From NCBI RefSeq assembly GCF_011075055.1, contig NC_058151.1, positions 9,752,251 through 9,816,250 of the forward strand: a stretch of 64,000 nucleotides of DNA, read 5' to 3'. Of the stretch, positions 25,625 to 38,122 are shown one piece after another. The stretch comes from Mangifera indica. Taxonomy: Eukaryota; Streptophyta; Magnoliopsida; Sapindales; Anacardiaceae. Below the pieces are notes generated by a model. It saw only the letters and a list, made by a program, of their open reading frames with translations, ran no database searches and had not been told where the DNA came from. The position numbers and the translations under genes were made by a program. The stretch's first letter is position 1. Each line of letters begins with the position of its first letter.

Positions 25625-27494
25625 ACATGGTGACTTTTGTTAACTACAATTACAGAATTACAAGAATTAGTAATTCATCATATTATTAACTCATTTAATT
25701 TTAGTGTTTTTAAATTAAATACTTTTACTATTTTCCTTAAGACAATAGCGCTCATTGTTAGACTAGAAAAATTCTAATGAACTTCCTAGTAGATCGATAT
25801 CCCATTAAATCAACTTAGCCTTCACTTTGGCAATTAAGCTAAAATCGGCCTGATTAGGTAAATTAACAAATTAATCACAAAATCCCATAATCTCAAGTTA
25901 GGAGTTACCTTAATAAATTATGTAACCTAAATTGTGACTCTTAGTATTAGTAGGGTAGATACTACATATCACCTTATATTGATAAATGCCTTTGCTTCTA
26001 GGTACACTTTACCTTTACTTTAGAGAACAAACAAAGTACATTAGTTAAGTCATACCTAATATAACCACTACTTGATTTTTCATCTAGTAGAAGTATACTC
26101 TTTGATTTAGCGAACAAGGTTCCAATGAATATAAACTTAATCATGGTGTTATATTGGAAGGCGCTGGTTATTATTATTCAACAGTATAAATCGAGAGATT
26201 TTATTATTATATCTAACCAGTTTTAGTTCGCATGTGAGGTGATATTTTTTGAGAAAATAAAATCTAAGCGTGTATTTTGCAACATAAAAGTATAAGCATT
26301 AGTATACAACTTAAAACTAATATCAATCCTCTCAAACTATTAGGGGTTGACTAGTCAACCTAAGTTTTGCTCATTGGGTCTTCAAAAATCTTTATCGTCT
26401 TCAATTTTCAAATGTACAATGCTTTTCTAGTTACAATTTTTCTAATAAAAAAATATAACACAATCTAATTTTACATTTGTAAAATACAGAAACCTCAAGT
26501 TACATTCGAGAGGAATTAGGTAAGAAGAGAAGTACAACAAAATAAAGGAGAAAACAAGACATGTAGGTCCTATTGTAAATGTTACAAGCAAACAAACCCA
26601 AAAAGAACATCTATAGGTCCATTGTTGTATACCGGACACCATGCAAATACATCTAAACATACATATATAATCAAAATTAAATTAAATTTATTTTAATTAT
26701 TTATCATGTGTCAAATTACATTTTATCCTTTTAAGTTTTGAATAATTTTGATTCAACCTCAAAATTTGGAAATTTATAGTTTGGTCCTTATTTTAGCAAT
26801 TGGGTTAAAACTATAATTATTGTCTCAAATAGGTGTGAAGGGTGCATGTATAGTCATTCATTGTATTGTTTTTGAAATTTGACAAAATTCCAGAACAACG
26901 AGCGACGAGATAAATAGCTTGACGCATGTGGGCATTTTCTACTGATGAACAGGCAATCGTTCAAGATGAACAACTGTTCATATGTAAAAAAACAAATGGA
27001 TGAGAAGATTCTACAACTGTTACAACTATGAATATGTTGACAAATGGTCATGCACCATCGTATCACACTTGTTCATGAATTGTTTTCTAGTTTGTACCAT
27101 GAAATAGTCATAAAAAAACTTCTCAAATCCAACATGCCATTGTCGAGATGAAATGCTATGGCTTGGAAGCCTATTTCATACTAGTAGCAACCTTTAGAAC
27201 GTGCAACAATGTGAACCAAAGGTGATTCCACACAACAACACCAAATCATTGGCCATCAACTGAATATTTCAAACTTACACATTCCAACAATTCCAAAAAT
27301 AAAATTAAAAGAATAAAAATCAAGAACTTAACACACATTTTACGTTGCCACGATCCTTAACAATTGTGCAATGACATGATGTTGATCGAATTACAAAATA
27401 AAAAACATTTAATATTGAAATTAACATACAAAAATATATGAATTCAATCAAACATCAAGCAGATAATATTTCATGAATATTTCCTTAAACATTG
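25625..27494 (-). other. Element C leader / 5' untranslated region
   Basis: About 1.9 kb between the start of gag and the primer-binding site with no recognisable coding sequence. Small minus-strand ORFs (26442-26660, 26854-27066) have no family signature. The length is large for a copia leader, so it may hide another decayed insertion. Confidence 0.5.
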
Positions 27495-27506
27495 ACTTTG
27501 ATATCA
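27495..27506 (-). promoter_or_regulatory. Decayed primer-binding site of element C
   Basis: The minus strand reads TGATATCAAAGT next to the 5' LTR, against TGGTATCAGAGC, the site complementary to the initiator Met tRNA 3' end. The three differences are transitions. Its position fixes the LTR edge at 27508. Confidence 0.75.
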
Positions 27507-27507
27507 C

Positions 27508-29097
27508 TATAGGGAATTTTTGTGTTGTCAAAAATTGATAAGGGTAGCATATGTAATTTAAAATTTTAAAATTCACTTAATCAACCCTAAAAGTCCTGAT
27601 TGGGATCACATTTTAGATAAGATATCCATAAACATGCTAAAATAATCATAGGATGTTTAATAAAGCAATAACTGTGGTTGAAGACTTCAATCTTTTAATG
27701 ACAATAGGTTCTTTCTCCAACCCATGGTAAAGAGACACCTCAACATCCACATGGATGGAAGGATGCTTAAAAAGTTCATAAGGTGTACTAGAACATGATG
27801 CATGAGGAAAGTGTTTAGGGTGATAGGTGTTCATCTTTGGCTTTGTGTATAAAGATGCAAAATTGTGGAATTGCATCTCTAATTATAAAGATGTCATAAA
27901 TGACCAGTCATCACAAAGGCATGACCGTTTATCCTTAATTCTCATCCTGTATGATCCGTGATTTATTCAAATCTTTCAACACAAAATTGGATACAATTTT
28001 ATCCATATGTGATTCACCACTATATACACGATGGTTATTCTTGGTCAACAAAATAGTCAAATGGGCTGAATTCAATCCTATTGGACTGACTAATTTCATT
28101 CCTAATTTCACCTAAACCAAAAAACTCTAAGATTATTACAATTTGGTTCTTAGTTGTTGTAAACACACTTCAAGCCTAAAAACATCCTAAGACTCAAAAC
28201 CCTCAATCTAGAATTCGGACTAGATCTATCTCAAATAATTTTATACTTTTAGAGTCTAAACAACTTTTTTATATGTCAATTGATATCTCTTAAGGCTAAA
28301 ACATAGATAAGTGTTTATTTCAATGACTCCTCGATATGAACTCATATATATTAATGACCGAATGATTTAGCAAAATTTGACTTAATCTCACTTTGGCAAC
28401 AAATTTGAGTGGTCATCGATATCTTTCAGTATTCTCATTTAAGATATTTTTTTCCTATGCTTAAGAGTGATTAGTCATTTATTGATCTACCATAGCCTTT
28501 ATACAAATCATTGATCTACCGTAGCCTATATACAAATCTCGATATGCCCAATCACTATCTTTATAGTTACCTCTTTTACGACAACATATTAAGTGGAATT
28601 GAATCATATCGATTCTTGTATAAGATGATCTGGTGACCTTAAGTCAAAGGATCATATGTACTCATGAGTTAGAGGATGTATTCCATAGACATTGAAACAA
28701 CAATCTATATGAAAATCCTTAGATTGGGTCAATTTAATGGACACACCTATAACGTGCACTAATGTATTATGTTAAGTTATCGCTAACAACTTTAACACAT
28801 GAGAACCATCGCTACCTTTCTGTGAAGTTGCTTAACACTATGATAATCTCATTTCAATTACTTGTCCTTTTAGCTAACGTAATATCAAGATTATGAATGT
28901 TTCTAGAATGGTCACCTAATGTGTTCATAAAATTCCCACAATAAGTCATCTAATCCTTTCATCATGGTTTTACCATTCTAAGCACATATTATTCTTATGA
29001 ACATATTGTATACATACAAATATGAATAAATAATAGATGAATTAATTACAAGATATACAAATACAAATCCGATTGGCTTTACGTCACTACCCTAACA
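27508..29097 (-). repeat. 5' LTR of element C (1590 bp)
   Basis: The plus-strand edges are TATAGGGAATTTTT (TG mutated to TA) and CACTACCCTAACA. It is directly repeated with 19969-21721, with many substitutions and indels, and contains a short internal duplication around 28480-28530 (CATTGATCTACC repeated). Confidence 0.83.
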
Positions 29098-29789
29098 TTC
29101 TACTTCCTAACTCATTTGTGATCTTCACATTACAAAAAATAGTGGACAAACCAAAAAAATATTTTGAAAGGATTCAAAATTTAATGGACTAATAAATATA
29201 ATAATCAATTACTTTGATAGTTTTTCAAGGAAAACTAATTATTTTAATCACATTTTTTCCCTTTTATACATATTTGACTACCTTTTTTTCTTACTATACA
29301 TATTTAACCACATTTTGGTTTGACTTTTTATTTAAAAGGAGAAGAACTCAGCTGACAAAAGATATTTTATTGCATCGAACATTATTAGAAAATATATGAA
29401 AAAAAGAGAAAATCATGAAATGTCGAGCAAAAACATAGTAAGTAAAGATGATTATATGTTTACACAGTGATAAAAAAAAAATCTATAGTTTTAAAGCCTT
29501 ACTATTGTTTCAAATTGATGGCTTTTCACTTTAGGAAGAAAGTGGCTTAGGCGGTAGAAAATGATGCATTAGGCGACACAATTCATTTCCTTGTGTAGTG
29601 AAGCAATTTTATTAGTGGAGGGGTGCTACAAAATGTGTATAAATAACCCTCCTCAAACTTCATTTGTACATACTCCTTTAGTCCCCAAATCCTACTTCAT
29701 TTCTTATAATTTTACGCAACATTCCTTGTGTAATTTTGCCCTTTCTTTTCTGTTTCTCAAAGTTTAATATATACTTCAATCATCTTTCA
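29098..29789 (+). other. Unassigned stretch with an LTR-like promoter region
   Basis: No gene is seen. From about 29590 the plus strand has TGTGTATAAATAACCC (TATA box near 29638) followed by pyrimidine-rich DNA, which looks like the U3/R part of a copia LTR. It runs directly into integrase coding sequence at about 29800, suggesting a deletion that joined LTR or leader to mid-pol. Confidence 0.45.
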
Positions 29790-31960
29790 AACACTATTTA
29801 TTGAATTTACAACACACTTTCAACACTATTCGCTCATATTACCTGATTAAGTCAATATTGTTAGATAATGCTGGTGAATTTACATTTAAGACATTTGATT
29901 ATTTTTGCATATCTATGGGGATTGATGTTGAACATTTAGTCTTGCATATCTACACTCAAAATGGATTGTTTGGATCTTTTATTAAACGACTTCAGATAAT
30001 TGCATGTACTTTATTACTAAAAACCCAAATACCAATTTCTATATGGGGACATGTTATATGACATACTACAGTGTTAATTAGCTTGTGATCTTCTTCTTAT
30101 CATTAATATTCTCTTCTACAATTGGTTCTTGGTCACCAACCTGATATATTCTATTTGAGAATATTTGGTTGTATTGTATATATCCCTATTGTGTCTCCTC
30201 AATGCACAAAAATGAGACCCTAATATCATTTGAAAATTTATGTTGGACATAATTCACCATCAATTATCAAGTATCTTGAACCATTGATAGGTGATATTTT
30301 TATGGCATGCTTTGCAGATTATCACTATGATGAGACAATATTCCCACTTTTCGGAGAAAAGAAAATGCCTCTTGAAGTTAGACATGAAGTCACTTAACAC
30401 TTATCTACTATGTCTCATTTAGATCCTCGTATATCTCAAAGTGAAATTGAAGTGCAGAGGATAGTGTGTTTGTAAATTATTGTCAACCAAATGTCTGATG
30501 CATTTGTGGATATAACAAAAATGACAAGATCACATATACTAGCTACTAATGCACTAACAAGAATTAATGTGACCACTGAACAATCCATTTAAGTTGTGAT
30601 TGATCAATTTATTACACGCCAGAAGCGTGGTAGACCTATTAGATCGAAGGACATCGTTCCTTGAAAAAGAAAGATAAATAATAAAATAGATATTAATCAT
30701 GATGATGCTAAAATGATTAAAAAATCCACATTATCTAATATTCCTTTAGAAAAGGTTATGGTTCCTTTGTGGATGAATGCCAATAAAGGCATGATTGGCC
30801 TAAGTGGAAAGAAGCAATTCATACAAAATTAGCTTCTCTAGCAAAACGCCAAGTGTTTGGACTTATAGTTCAAACACCTAAAGATGTCTAACCCATTGGA
30901 TATAAATGGGTATCTATAAGAAAAAGAAATAAGATTACTAGATGTAAAGTAAGGCTTGTAGCCTTAGACTTTTCCCAAAGGCCAAGTATAGACTTTGATG
31001 AAATGTATGTGACTGTGATGGATATAATCACATTTAGGTATTTGATTAGCTTAATAGTCTCTGAAGGATTGGATATGTGTCTAATGGATGTAGTTACTAT
31101 TTATTTATATGAAAATTTGGATATTGAAATATATATGAAACTACTTGAAGGATTTAAATTACTTGAAGCAAAAAAGGGTTAATCCATGAGGCATGTACTC
31201 AATCAAATTATAAAGATTATTGTACGGATTAAAATAATCTGGAAGAATATGGTAAAATCGCCTTAGTAAATACTTGATAGAAAAAGGTTATGTGAATGAC
31301 CCTATATGCCTTTGTGTCTTTATAAAAATGTCAGAATTGAGATTTGTCATTGTAGCAGTTTATGTTGATGACATGAATTTAATTAGACTTATGAAGAGCT
31401 CTAAAAAACTGTTGAATACTTGAAAAAGGAATATGAGATGAAAGATTTAGAAAAAACAAAATATTGTTTCATCCTACAGATCGAACACAATTTAAATGAA
31501 ATGTTTATCCATCAATCATCATATACTGAAAAATTTCTAAAAAGCTTTAATATGAATAAAACTCATCTTTTGAGCACCCCAATGGTTGTTCAATTTCTTA
31601 ATCTAAAAAATGATCCATTTTGTCCTAAGAAGAAGGTAAAAAAATTCTCTGTCCTGAAGTATCGTATATTAATACTATTAGAGTCCTATTATATTTGACT
31701 CAATGCACTAGACTGGATATATCCTTTATAATTAATTTATTAGTCTGATTTAACTTTACACCAATCCATCACCACTGAAATGAATCAAACATATATTTTG
31801 TTATCTATATGGGACTAAAGATTTGTAATTATTTTATTTAATTAAACCCCTTAAAAATCCTAATTTGGTTGGATATACAGATACTGGGTATTTTTCTGAC
31901 CTCATAAAGATCGTTCGCAGATGGGATATGTTTTTATTTATAATGACACAACAATCACTA
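29790..31960 (+). pseudogene. Truncated Ty1/copia pol fragment D
   Basis: Plus-strand frames show the integrase core (SILLDNAGEFTFKTFDYFCI, then HIYTQNGLFGSFIKRLQ and PISIWGH at 29850-30055) and the C-terminal integrase block (RIFGCIVYIPIVSPQCTKM, about 30155-30215). RT follows with PIGYKWV (about 30893-30915), DMCLMDVV-TYLY (about 31072-31110), YVDDMNLI (about 31362-31385, catalytic Asp pair kept) and KEYEMKDLEKTKYCF (from 31423). RNase H starts GYTDTGYFSD (about 31872-31900) and stops matching near 31960. No gag, protease or RNase H end is present. Numerous stops and shifts occur. It is a different copia lineage from elements A-C. Confidence 0.87.
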
Positions 31961-32063
31961 AAAAAAAGGGCTTTAACGAGGGACAAATATCTTTTATTCT
32001 AGTCGTTAATAGTTTTAACAGTGGAAGCTATAATGAAAGGAGTAATAGTGGCGAAGTATTCAA

Positions 32064-32195
32064 GAGTTGTGGTGATTCAGGGAGGATGTGTCTTGAAAGT
32101 GAAAGGGTTATTGTGGCTATGTAATCAAGACGTGGCGATTCAGGGAGGACAAGTGTTGAAAATGAAAAGGTAAACTGTGGCTATGTAGTCAAGAG
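32064..32195 (+). repeat. Imperfect tandem duplication (about 65-bp unit, two copies)
   Basis: The unit AAGAGTTGTGGTGATTCAGG ... GTGGCTATGTAATC is followed by AAGACGTGGCGATTCAGGG ... GTGGCTATGTAGTC. It lies just after the truncated end of fragment D, in otherwise unassigned DNA. Confidence 0.75.
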
Positions 32196-33774
32196 CATGG
32201 CATGTAGTTATGTGAGTAGTATTTTAGATTATTGAAGTACTTGTGTGCGAGTGTGTGGTAAGTAGTTTTGTGTTGTCGTTCTCTGTAACAGTTGTTGTAT
32301 TATTAAAAGTCATGATGATGAATTGATATGGTTCAATGGCATGTACCGATTGTGATGAAAGGAAATTTTTTATGGTGGTTGATAGTGTTGTGTAATTTTT
32401 GTGATGATGAGTCTCGATCTTGTCTTGTTTAGTCATGAGGAGTAGTTATGATGGGTGAAAATCACAGCAATAATGATTTCTGAAGTTATTGTAGTTATGA
32501 TTTCTAGATTGGTTGAGTGCAATAGCAATCACAAGTTATGAGCTGCTATAGAAGAGCAGTAGTTGTAATTGTGCTTCTTGTTTCTTGCTCTTGAAATGTA
32601 GCAGCTCTAGGATGTGTTAATTCTCGACAATCCAACAGTGAGAGACTAGGTTTTTGTTCGCTATTGGAGGAAAAAGTTTGGTAGCAAGATTAGATTGTAG
32701 TTATTACTTTCATTTACTGGAGCAAGGGTTTAGATTTTTTATTTTCCGACTGTTTATCGCTAGGATGCGTATATAAACAGTATATGAGATCATTTTTGTC
32801 ACTTGTGTTGATTAAATAAATATGAGAAATTTTTTTTTTCTCTCTTGATTGAATGTTGTTAGGACATATTCTCCACTGATTTATCGTACATTTTAAATGA
32901 TAATTATTTGTTGATCCATGTCAAAAGTTAGTTCAAAACTTGGTTAATTTCAGCTAGGAGAGATTAAATTCCTCATTGTTATATTAAACCTAATTAGTAA
33001 ATATGTATATTATTCGTGTTTTTATATTATTTACGTATTAAACATGTTCAAAAGAATTTTTAAACCTAAAACGTATTAAATATATATTTTACGCTCTTCT
33101 TGTATTAAACGTAAATTATATGTTATATTTGACGTTTGTCATATTTTTAAACTTTTGGTTAAACTTAAAGTACAAAATTATCCCCTTTATTTTCTATTAT
33201 TTATGAAATACCATTATCATTTAAAAAAAAAAACTCAACATTTCTTTCTTAATTTTCGGCCTTAATTTTACGTTTTCCTTCTCTGTGGCTTATACAAAGA
33301 TTCACTCCGATCCGAAGACTGAAATCCAAGCTGATTAATTTGTTCATTTTTCATAATTGACTAGTATGTTAACTTATTGTACAAAGAATTTTGATTATGT
33401 ATTATGTTATATTAGGTTTAATAGTTAATTAAATACTTTACATTTGAATTATTATATTGATTTTTAATATAAGATTCGTGAAAAGTACTAAAATTATTAT
33501 GATATTAATGCATTTTTATAAACAAATTATTAACAATGTGTTGTATTAAACTAATATATATATGTTTTGTACTTTTTCTATATGTAAATTTTAAGGACTT
33601 TTTTTACAAATATAATTTTTATTATTCATTATATTATACTTGTATAATTCACATATTGTTGTTTTTCTATTTTCGTAATTATTAACTATCAGAAATTTAT
33701 GGTGCCACCCTGAGATTTAATGGGAAGACTCTTAACGGCGGATGGGAAAACAACATCACACTTAGACGGTAAAC

Positions 33775-33793
33775 ATATATATATATATATATT
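33775..33793. repeat. (AT)n microsatellite
   Basis: Uninterrupted AT dinucleotide run, followed about 25 bp later by a T homopolymer of about 18 bases (from about 33816). Confidence 0.9.
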
Positions 33794-36255
33794 TGAAACA
33801 TCGTTTTTCTATTTCTTTTTTTTTTTTTTTTTGGCCCTATTTTGGTTTCAATGGCTTGGGGATTTGATAATTTAATTTTAAAGATTCGAGAGTTTAAATA
33901 TTATTTTAATTTCTTTTTCAGGGTTTGATTAATTTTCAAAATGCTGGAAGTGGCGATTAAATTCTCCGGCTAAATTAATATCCCACTTCATAATATAACG
34001 ATAGATATCAAATCATATACTTGGATAAATTTTGGTTAATCTAGTGGCTGATATCAGTATATATGCCTTGGAAGGTCTCTCAAACTATTTGCCCCCGTAC
34101 TTAATGAGCCAAAAAAAAACAAGTTTTGAGGTAGAAGTAAACTCTAATGTATTTTGTAAAAAATAAAAATAATGAACTCTCTTTTTGAAGAAAAGAAACG
34201 GCTTTCTAGTGTCAAATTATAATTGCAGTTCACATGTGAACAATGTCAGCATAAACAATTATAATATTGTTATCCCCCTTTTTCGGTTCTTGGCTGAGAA
34301 GCACCCTAAATTTATTATACTTAAAAATGTTGAAATTAATAAAGTTTTGAGGGCTATCTACTGGTATAAAGTGATTAATATTACTCTAATTATGATTAAT
34401 AGACCAAAAAGATGTTGGATGCCTATTAAAAAGAAACATAAATAAAAAAGAAGTTGAATTATTCACAGACAGCTAGAGTGTCATCATGCTTGATTTGACC
34501 ACCTTAATTCCCAGCATCTTAACCCTACATTAAGATTATTGCTCTTTAAGAATCTAGTTATCTGATTAAATTTAAATTAATTCTTCATTAATTTTATCTA
34601 GATGCATGTGACTTCATGCTTCCTTCATAAGTAGGTAATACTTTTAATTAGGCAAACATAAAAATGTGATTATATACTTCATGAGAAGATAGTGCCCAAA
34701 TGCACAATGGACAACTCAGTTCTCCATTTTCCTGTCACTGAAATTTGATTATTATTTCAATTTTCAAAAACTCTTTATGATATATTATTTATATACTAAA
34801 AAAAATATGTATACCTAACATTGTATATTATAAAAACACGATCCTCTCTTAACATGAACACTCCCATATCACTGTTAAGTAACTAGTTAACTGAATATAA
34901 AGAGGGTAATAGAATGATAGAATGAAGGTAAGCGGCTGGTTAAAAGAAGTCAAATAATCACAAATGGAGTCAATAATTTAACATTTGTAAAATGAACATG
35001 ATGATTGGTATTAACAAGGGTAACTACTGGAAGTCCACATAATGAAAATTTTTCATACATCAGTTATGTTCCAATGATGAAAGCAGCTAGAGTTTGACTG
35101 GAGAAAAGGAAAGCAATTGAAAGAAAGAAAGGCAAAAACAAAATGATAAAAAGGAGAAACCCCATATTGCTTGTAGAGCAATATATTCTTGGCCTTAATC
35201 ATGCCTGCGTACTCATTAACGACATTTGCCTATTTAAGGATTGATCATCTCTTTTTGTTGCCACCCAAAGCTGATGCGCTACTCATGTTCATTTTTCACA
35301 TTCTTGCTTCATTCTGGAGCCCTTGCCAACTGGTGGGTCTATGCAATTAATTATCTCTAAAAGGAAATCTTACCAGAACAAAAATCAGAGAAATTAACCA
35401 TTAACCATATCGCACTTTCTATACACAAATAAAATAACTTCCTTTACCTACCCATTAATCAATTAGTTGAAGTGATTTATAGTTCTTAATAATGTATTAA
35501 TTAACTAAATTGCAATGTACAGAAATGGGCTGATCAGATTTGACTTGGTCTAGGTGCATTGGCTCTAAATTAGCGTAATAATTTAGGTTTGGTGTGAGAT
35601 TTGTTCTATCTCAGCATTAATTATATATTGTCCAGGTTTGTTTGATCGTTGTCAAGATGTTTTAACTAACCAAATTGTTGCTTAATTTGCTTTTACTATA
35701 AGTTGGTAGACTATTTTTCTATTTTCAGAATGTATTATTAGCGTTCCGAAAACATATTTTCTTTTATCATCTTATTGCCATAGGAATTTCACAGTAAGCT
35801 ATATATGAAACGATGACTTATGTCCATGCATATATCATCACCATTAACAGACATTGTGAAAATCTTCATTGAATTCCGGTTAAGTAATTTGTCTCAAACT
35901 CTACGACTTTTTATGCTGTTTAAGTAATTTGTTGTAGCACACGTTGTAAACTGGCCCTATTCTATACGTAATCTTTACTTAATTTAAATTTTTACTGCTG
36001 ATGTTATACATAAAAAGCATTAATACTTAACAAATATGGTGGTATCAGGATTTATAGATGAAGTTTTTTCGGTGTAAAAATCATCAAGTGTCCATGACTT
36101 ACATGTATTTGGTCATTTTCTTCTTCAAATAAAAGGTTAAAAAAAAAAGTAACCTAAAACATCATCATATCTTATAAGAAAGAAACCACTACAAACATTC
36201 TGATGCATTTCAACTCCCACCTCTTTGTGCCCCACCGGCCACCACACTTCTCTTC

Positions 36256-36275
36256 CTCTCTCTCTCTCTCTCTCT
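36256..36275. repeat. (CT)n microsatellite
   Basis: Ten CT units, followed by AATAATAATAATTATAAT. Confidence 0.9.
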
Positions 36276-36596
36276 AAATAATAATAATTATAATAGTTTC
36301 TCCGTTTTCTTCAAATATTTTATTATACCAGATTTTTATGCCTTTTATATATCTTCGAAGGATATGAAAAACTGGAATTGTGAGACTTTCAAAGGGCCTT
36401 CAAAAACATACATATATATATCCAGTTAAATTAAAATATTTATTATTTTTAAATTTAATTGGAAAGCATAACTACTTTTTAAGAATATATCGTTTGAACC
36501 CTACTGCAAAATAATGCATTGTCTTATCCACCGGCTGCATTCTTTGGTATAATGCAGAAAAGTTAAAATTAAAGCAAAGCTGCCGATTTGGACAAT

Positions 36597-36650
36597 TATA
36601 ATATATATATATATATATATATTTATTTATTTATTTACTTATTTACTTAC
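36597..36650. repeat. (AT)n plus (TTTA)n compound microsatellite
   Basis: About 12 AT units followed by TTTA/TTAC tetranucleotide units. Confidence 0.88.
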
Positions 36651-36910
36651 GGCGCTTTTTGACATTCGCTCGTTAATGTCATTGACTAAAGTGAGCGACA
36701 AACCTTTCTTCCTCTCCACCTAATGTCTATATTTTATTTATAAAAGTATGTGTGTAAATAATATATAAAATTTTATATATAAATAATAATATATCATGAA
36801 TATTATTTTATTTGTAATTTAAAATTTTTAAATCATATGATAATATATTATTATTTATGTACAAAATTCTATATTTTATTTATGCACCTAACACTAGATA
36901 TATTTTATTA

Positions 36911-37731
36911 GGCCAAATGACTATTTTCCACCCAAGTTAAAGTGCTATTGCAAAGACACACTGTGAGGTTTGAAAACTTCAAAATCTCATCCATCCGTTA
37001 AAAATTTCAATTGGGGTTAAGGGTAAAACCATTTTTTAACCAAAAAAACTAAAGTTTTATTATTCTGGCCCTCCTCAGCTTGAAAACTTATAATTCAGCC
37101 CCTACCTGAAGTTTGAAAAATCAAAATTTTCCCCCTAGGGTTTATAAATCATAGTCGGAGTCATCAGAGACAGTCGTCTCCAGTGGCATTGACTCTCCCT
37201 CCTGGTTCAACTCTCTGTGTCGGTCACTTTTCAACCACTAACGTAGGCTATTTCCTCAAATGAAGATGAAATCGTCTTCGTCTAAGACCTCCGACGGTCG
37301 CCTTCATTGGATGAAGATGAAATCGTCTTTGTTCAAGATGAAAACAATCCGATGAAGACTATTTCATCTTCGTCGGAGGAAATAGCCTACGCCGGTGGAG
37401 GAGAAGTGATCGATAGAGAGAGTTGAGCTAGGAGGGAGAGCCAAGGCCACTGGAGATGGTCGTCTCCGGCCACTTCGACTATGATTTGCAAACCCTAAGG
37501 GGAAAAATTAGATTTTTCAAACTTCAGGTAGGGGCTAAATTATAAGATTTTCAAGCTGAGGAGGGGAATGTAACAAAACTTTAGATTTTTAAATTTTTTT
37601 ATTAAATGACTATTTTAGCCCTAATTATAACTGTGATTTTTAACGGATGAGTGAGATTTTGGGTTTTTCAAACCTTATTGGTGTGACTTTGGGATAACAC
37701 TTAAACTTGGGGGTGAAATAGTCCTTTGGCC
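36911..37731. mobile_element. Mutator-type foldback MITE, copy 2 (821 bp)
   Basis: It starts GGCCAAATGACTATTTTCCA and ends GAAATAGTCCTTTGGCC. The inverted arms can be followed almost to the centre: GTAGGCTATTTCCTC near 37245 pairs with GAGGAAATAGCCTAC near 37375, and CTCTCCCTCCTGG near 37192 with CTAGGAGGGAGAG near 37428. The flanks ATTTTATTA (36902-36910) and ATTTTATTT (37732-37740) form a 9-bp duplication with one mismatch. It has no coding capacity. It shares its terminal motif with 18537-19243. If transcribed it would form a hairpin of about 360 bp per arm. Confidence 0.88.
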
Positions 37732-38122
37732 ATTTTATTTATAAGTGTTAAATATTGATTAAGCATATCAACCTACTTTGAGGTAGACTAGAGATGAAGA
37801 TTTTGAATGTGTAAGCAATAAGTGCATTCTCACTAATGTTCTGCTAAGTTTTACATCGTATAGAAATTGGAAATTTAATTAATTAGATGAATTTCGTATA
37901 CATAGATGAACCAGTTGTGTGATATTCATCTCTTCACTGAAAGTAGCAATACAATGTTAAATACTAATTGAGTTGTATTCCCCAAGGTGGCGTTACTGAA
38001 TTAATAAGTTTGGAAGTGGGCAAATGGCGTGGTTATGTTGAAGGGTAGAGTTGGAGCAGAAACCCCAATTGGCGATGGAGCTCTACATGGTGATGGATGT
38101 ACTGCCTTTTGAAAGTTGTTGG
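37732..38122. other. Unassigned stretch between two MITEs
   Basis: About 390 bp with no gene or repeat recognised. Confidence 0.4.

Larger units (their letters stand above)
19969..29097 (-). mobile_element. Full-length but degenerate Ty1/copia element C
   Basis: This is a complete, old element on the minus strand. Two related LTRs lie in direct orientation at 19969-21721 and 27508-29097. In sense order the element reads 5' LTR, decayed initiator-Met primer site (27495-27506), long leader, gag (about 25620 to 24850), integrase, RT, RNase H (to about 21780), polypurine tract (GTGGGAGAT next to 21721) and 3' LTR. Flanks are TTCCA (19964-19968) and TTCTA (29098-29102), a 5-bp duplication with one mismatch. 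The LTRs differ by many substitutions and indels, so the insertion is old. LTR length and pol motifs suggest the Tork/Angela group. Confidence 0.87.
32196..36910. other. Long AT-rich intergenic stretch with no recognised gene
   Basis: No ORF here has family features. An LTR-like promoter/R segment may lie at about 32430-32870 (TATATAAACAG at 32770, then AATAAATATGAGA and a T-run). A short exon-like piece at 33692-33768 lies between AG and GT but has an in-frame stop in the frame of its ATG. Simple repeats are listed separately. The rest shows nothing I can name. Confidence 0.4.

Noticed and set aside
33692..33768. Short plus-strand exon-like segment between CTATCAG and GTAAAC
   Set aside because: No homology recognised, the only ATG frame stops after three codons, and no adjoining exon was found.
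34185..34445. 86-codon plus-strand ORF
   Set aside because: AT-rich, no domain, no conserved features; expected by chance at this length.
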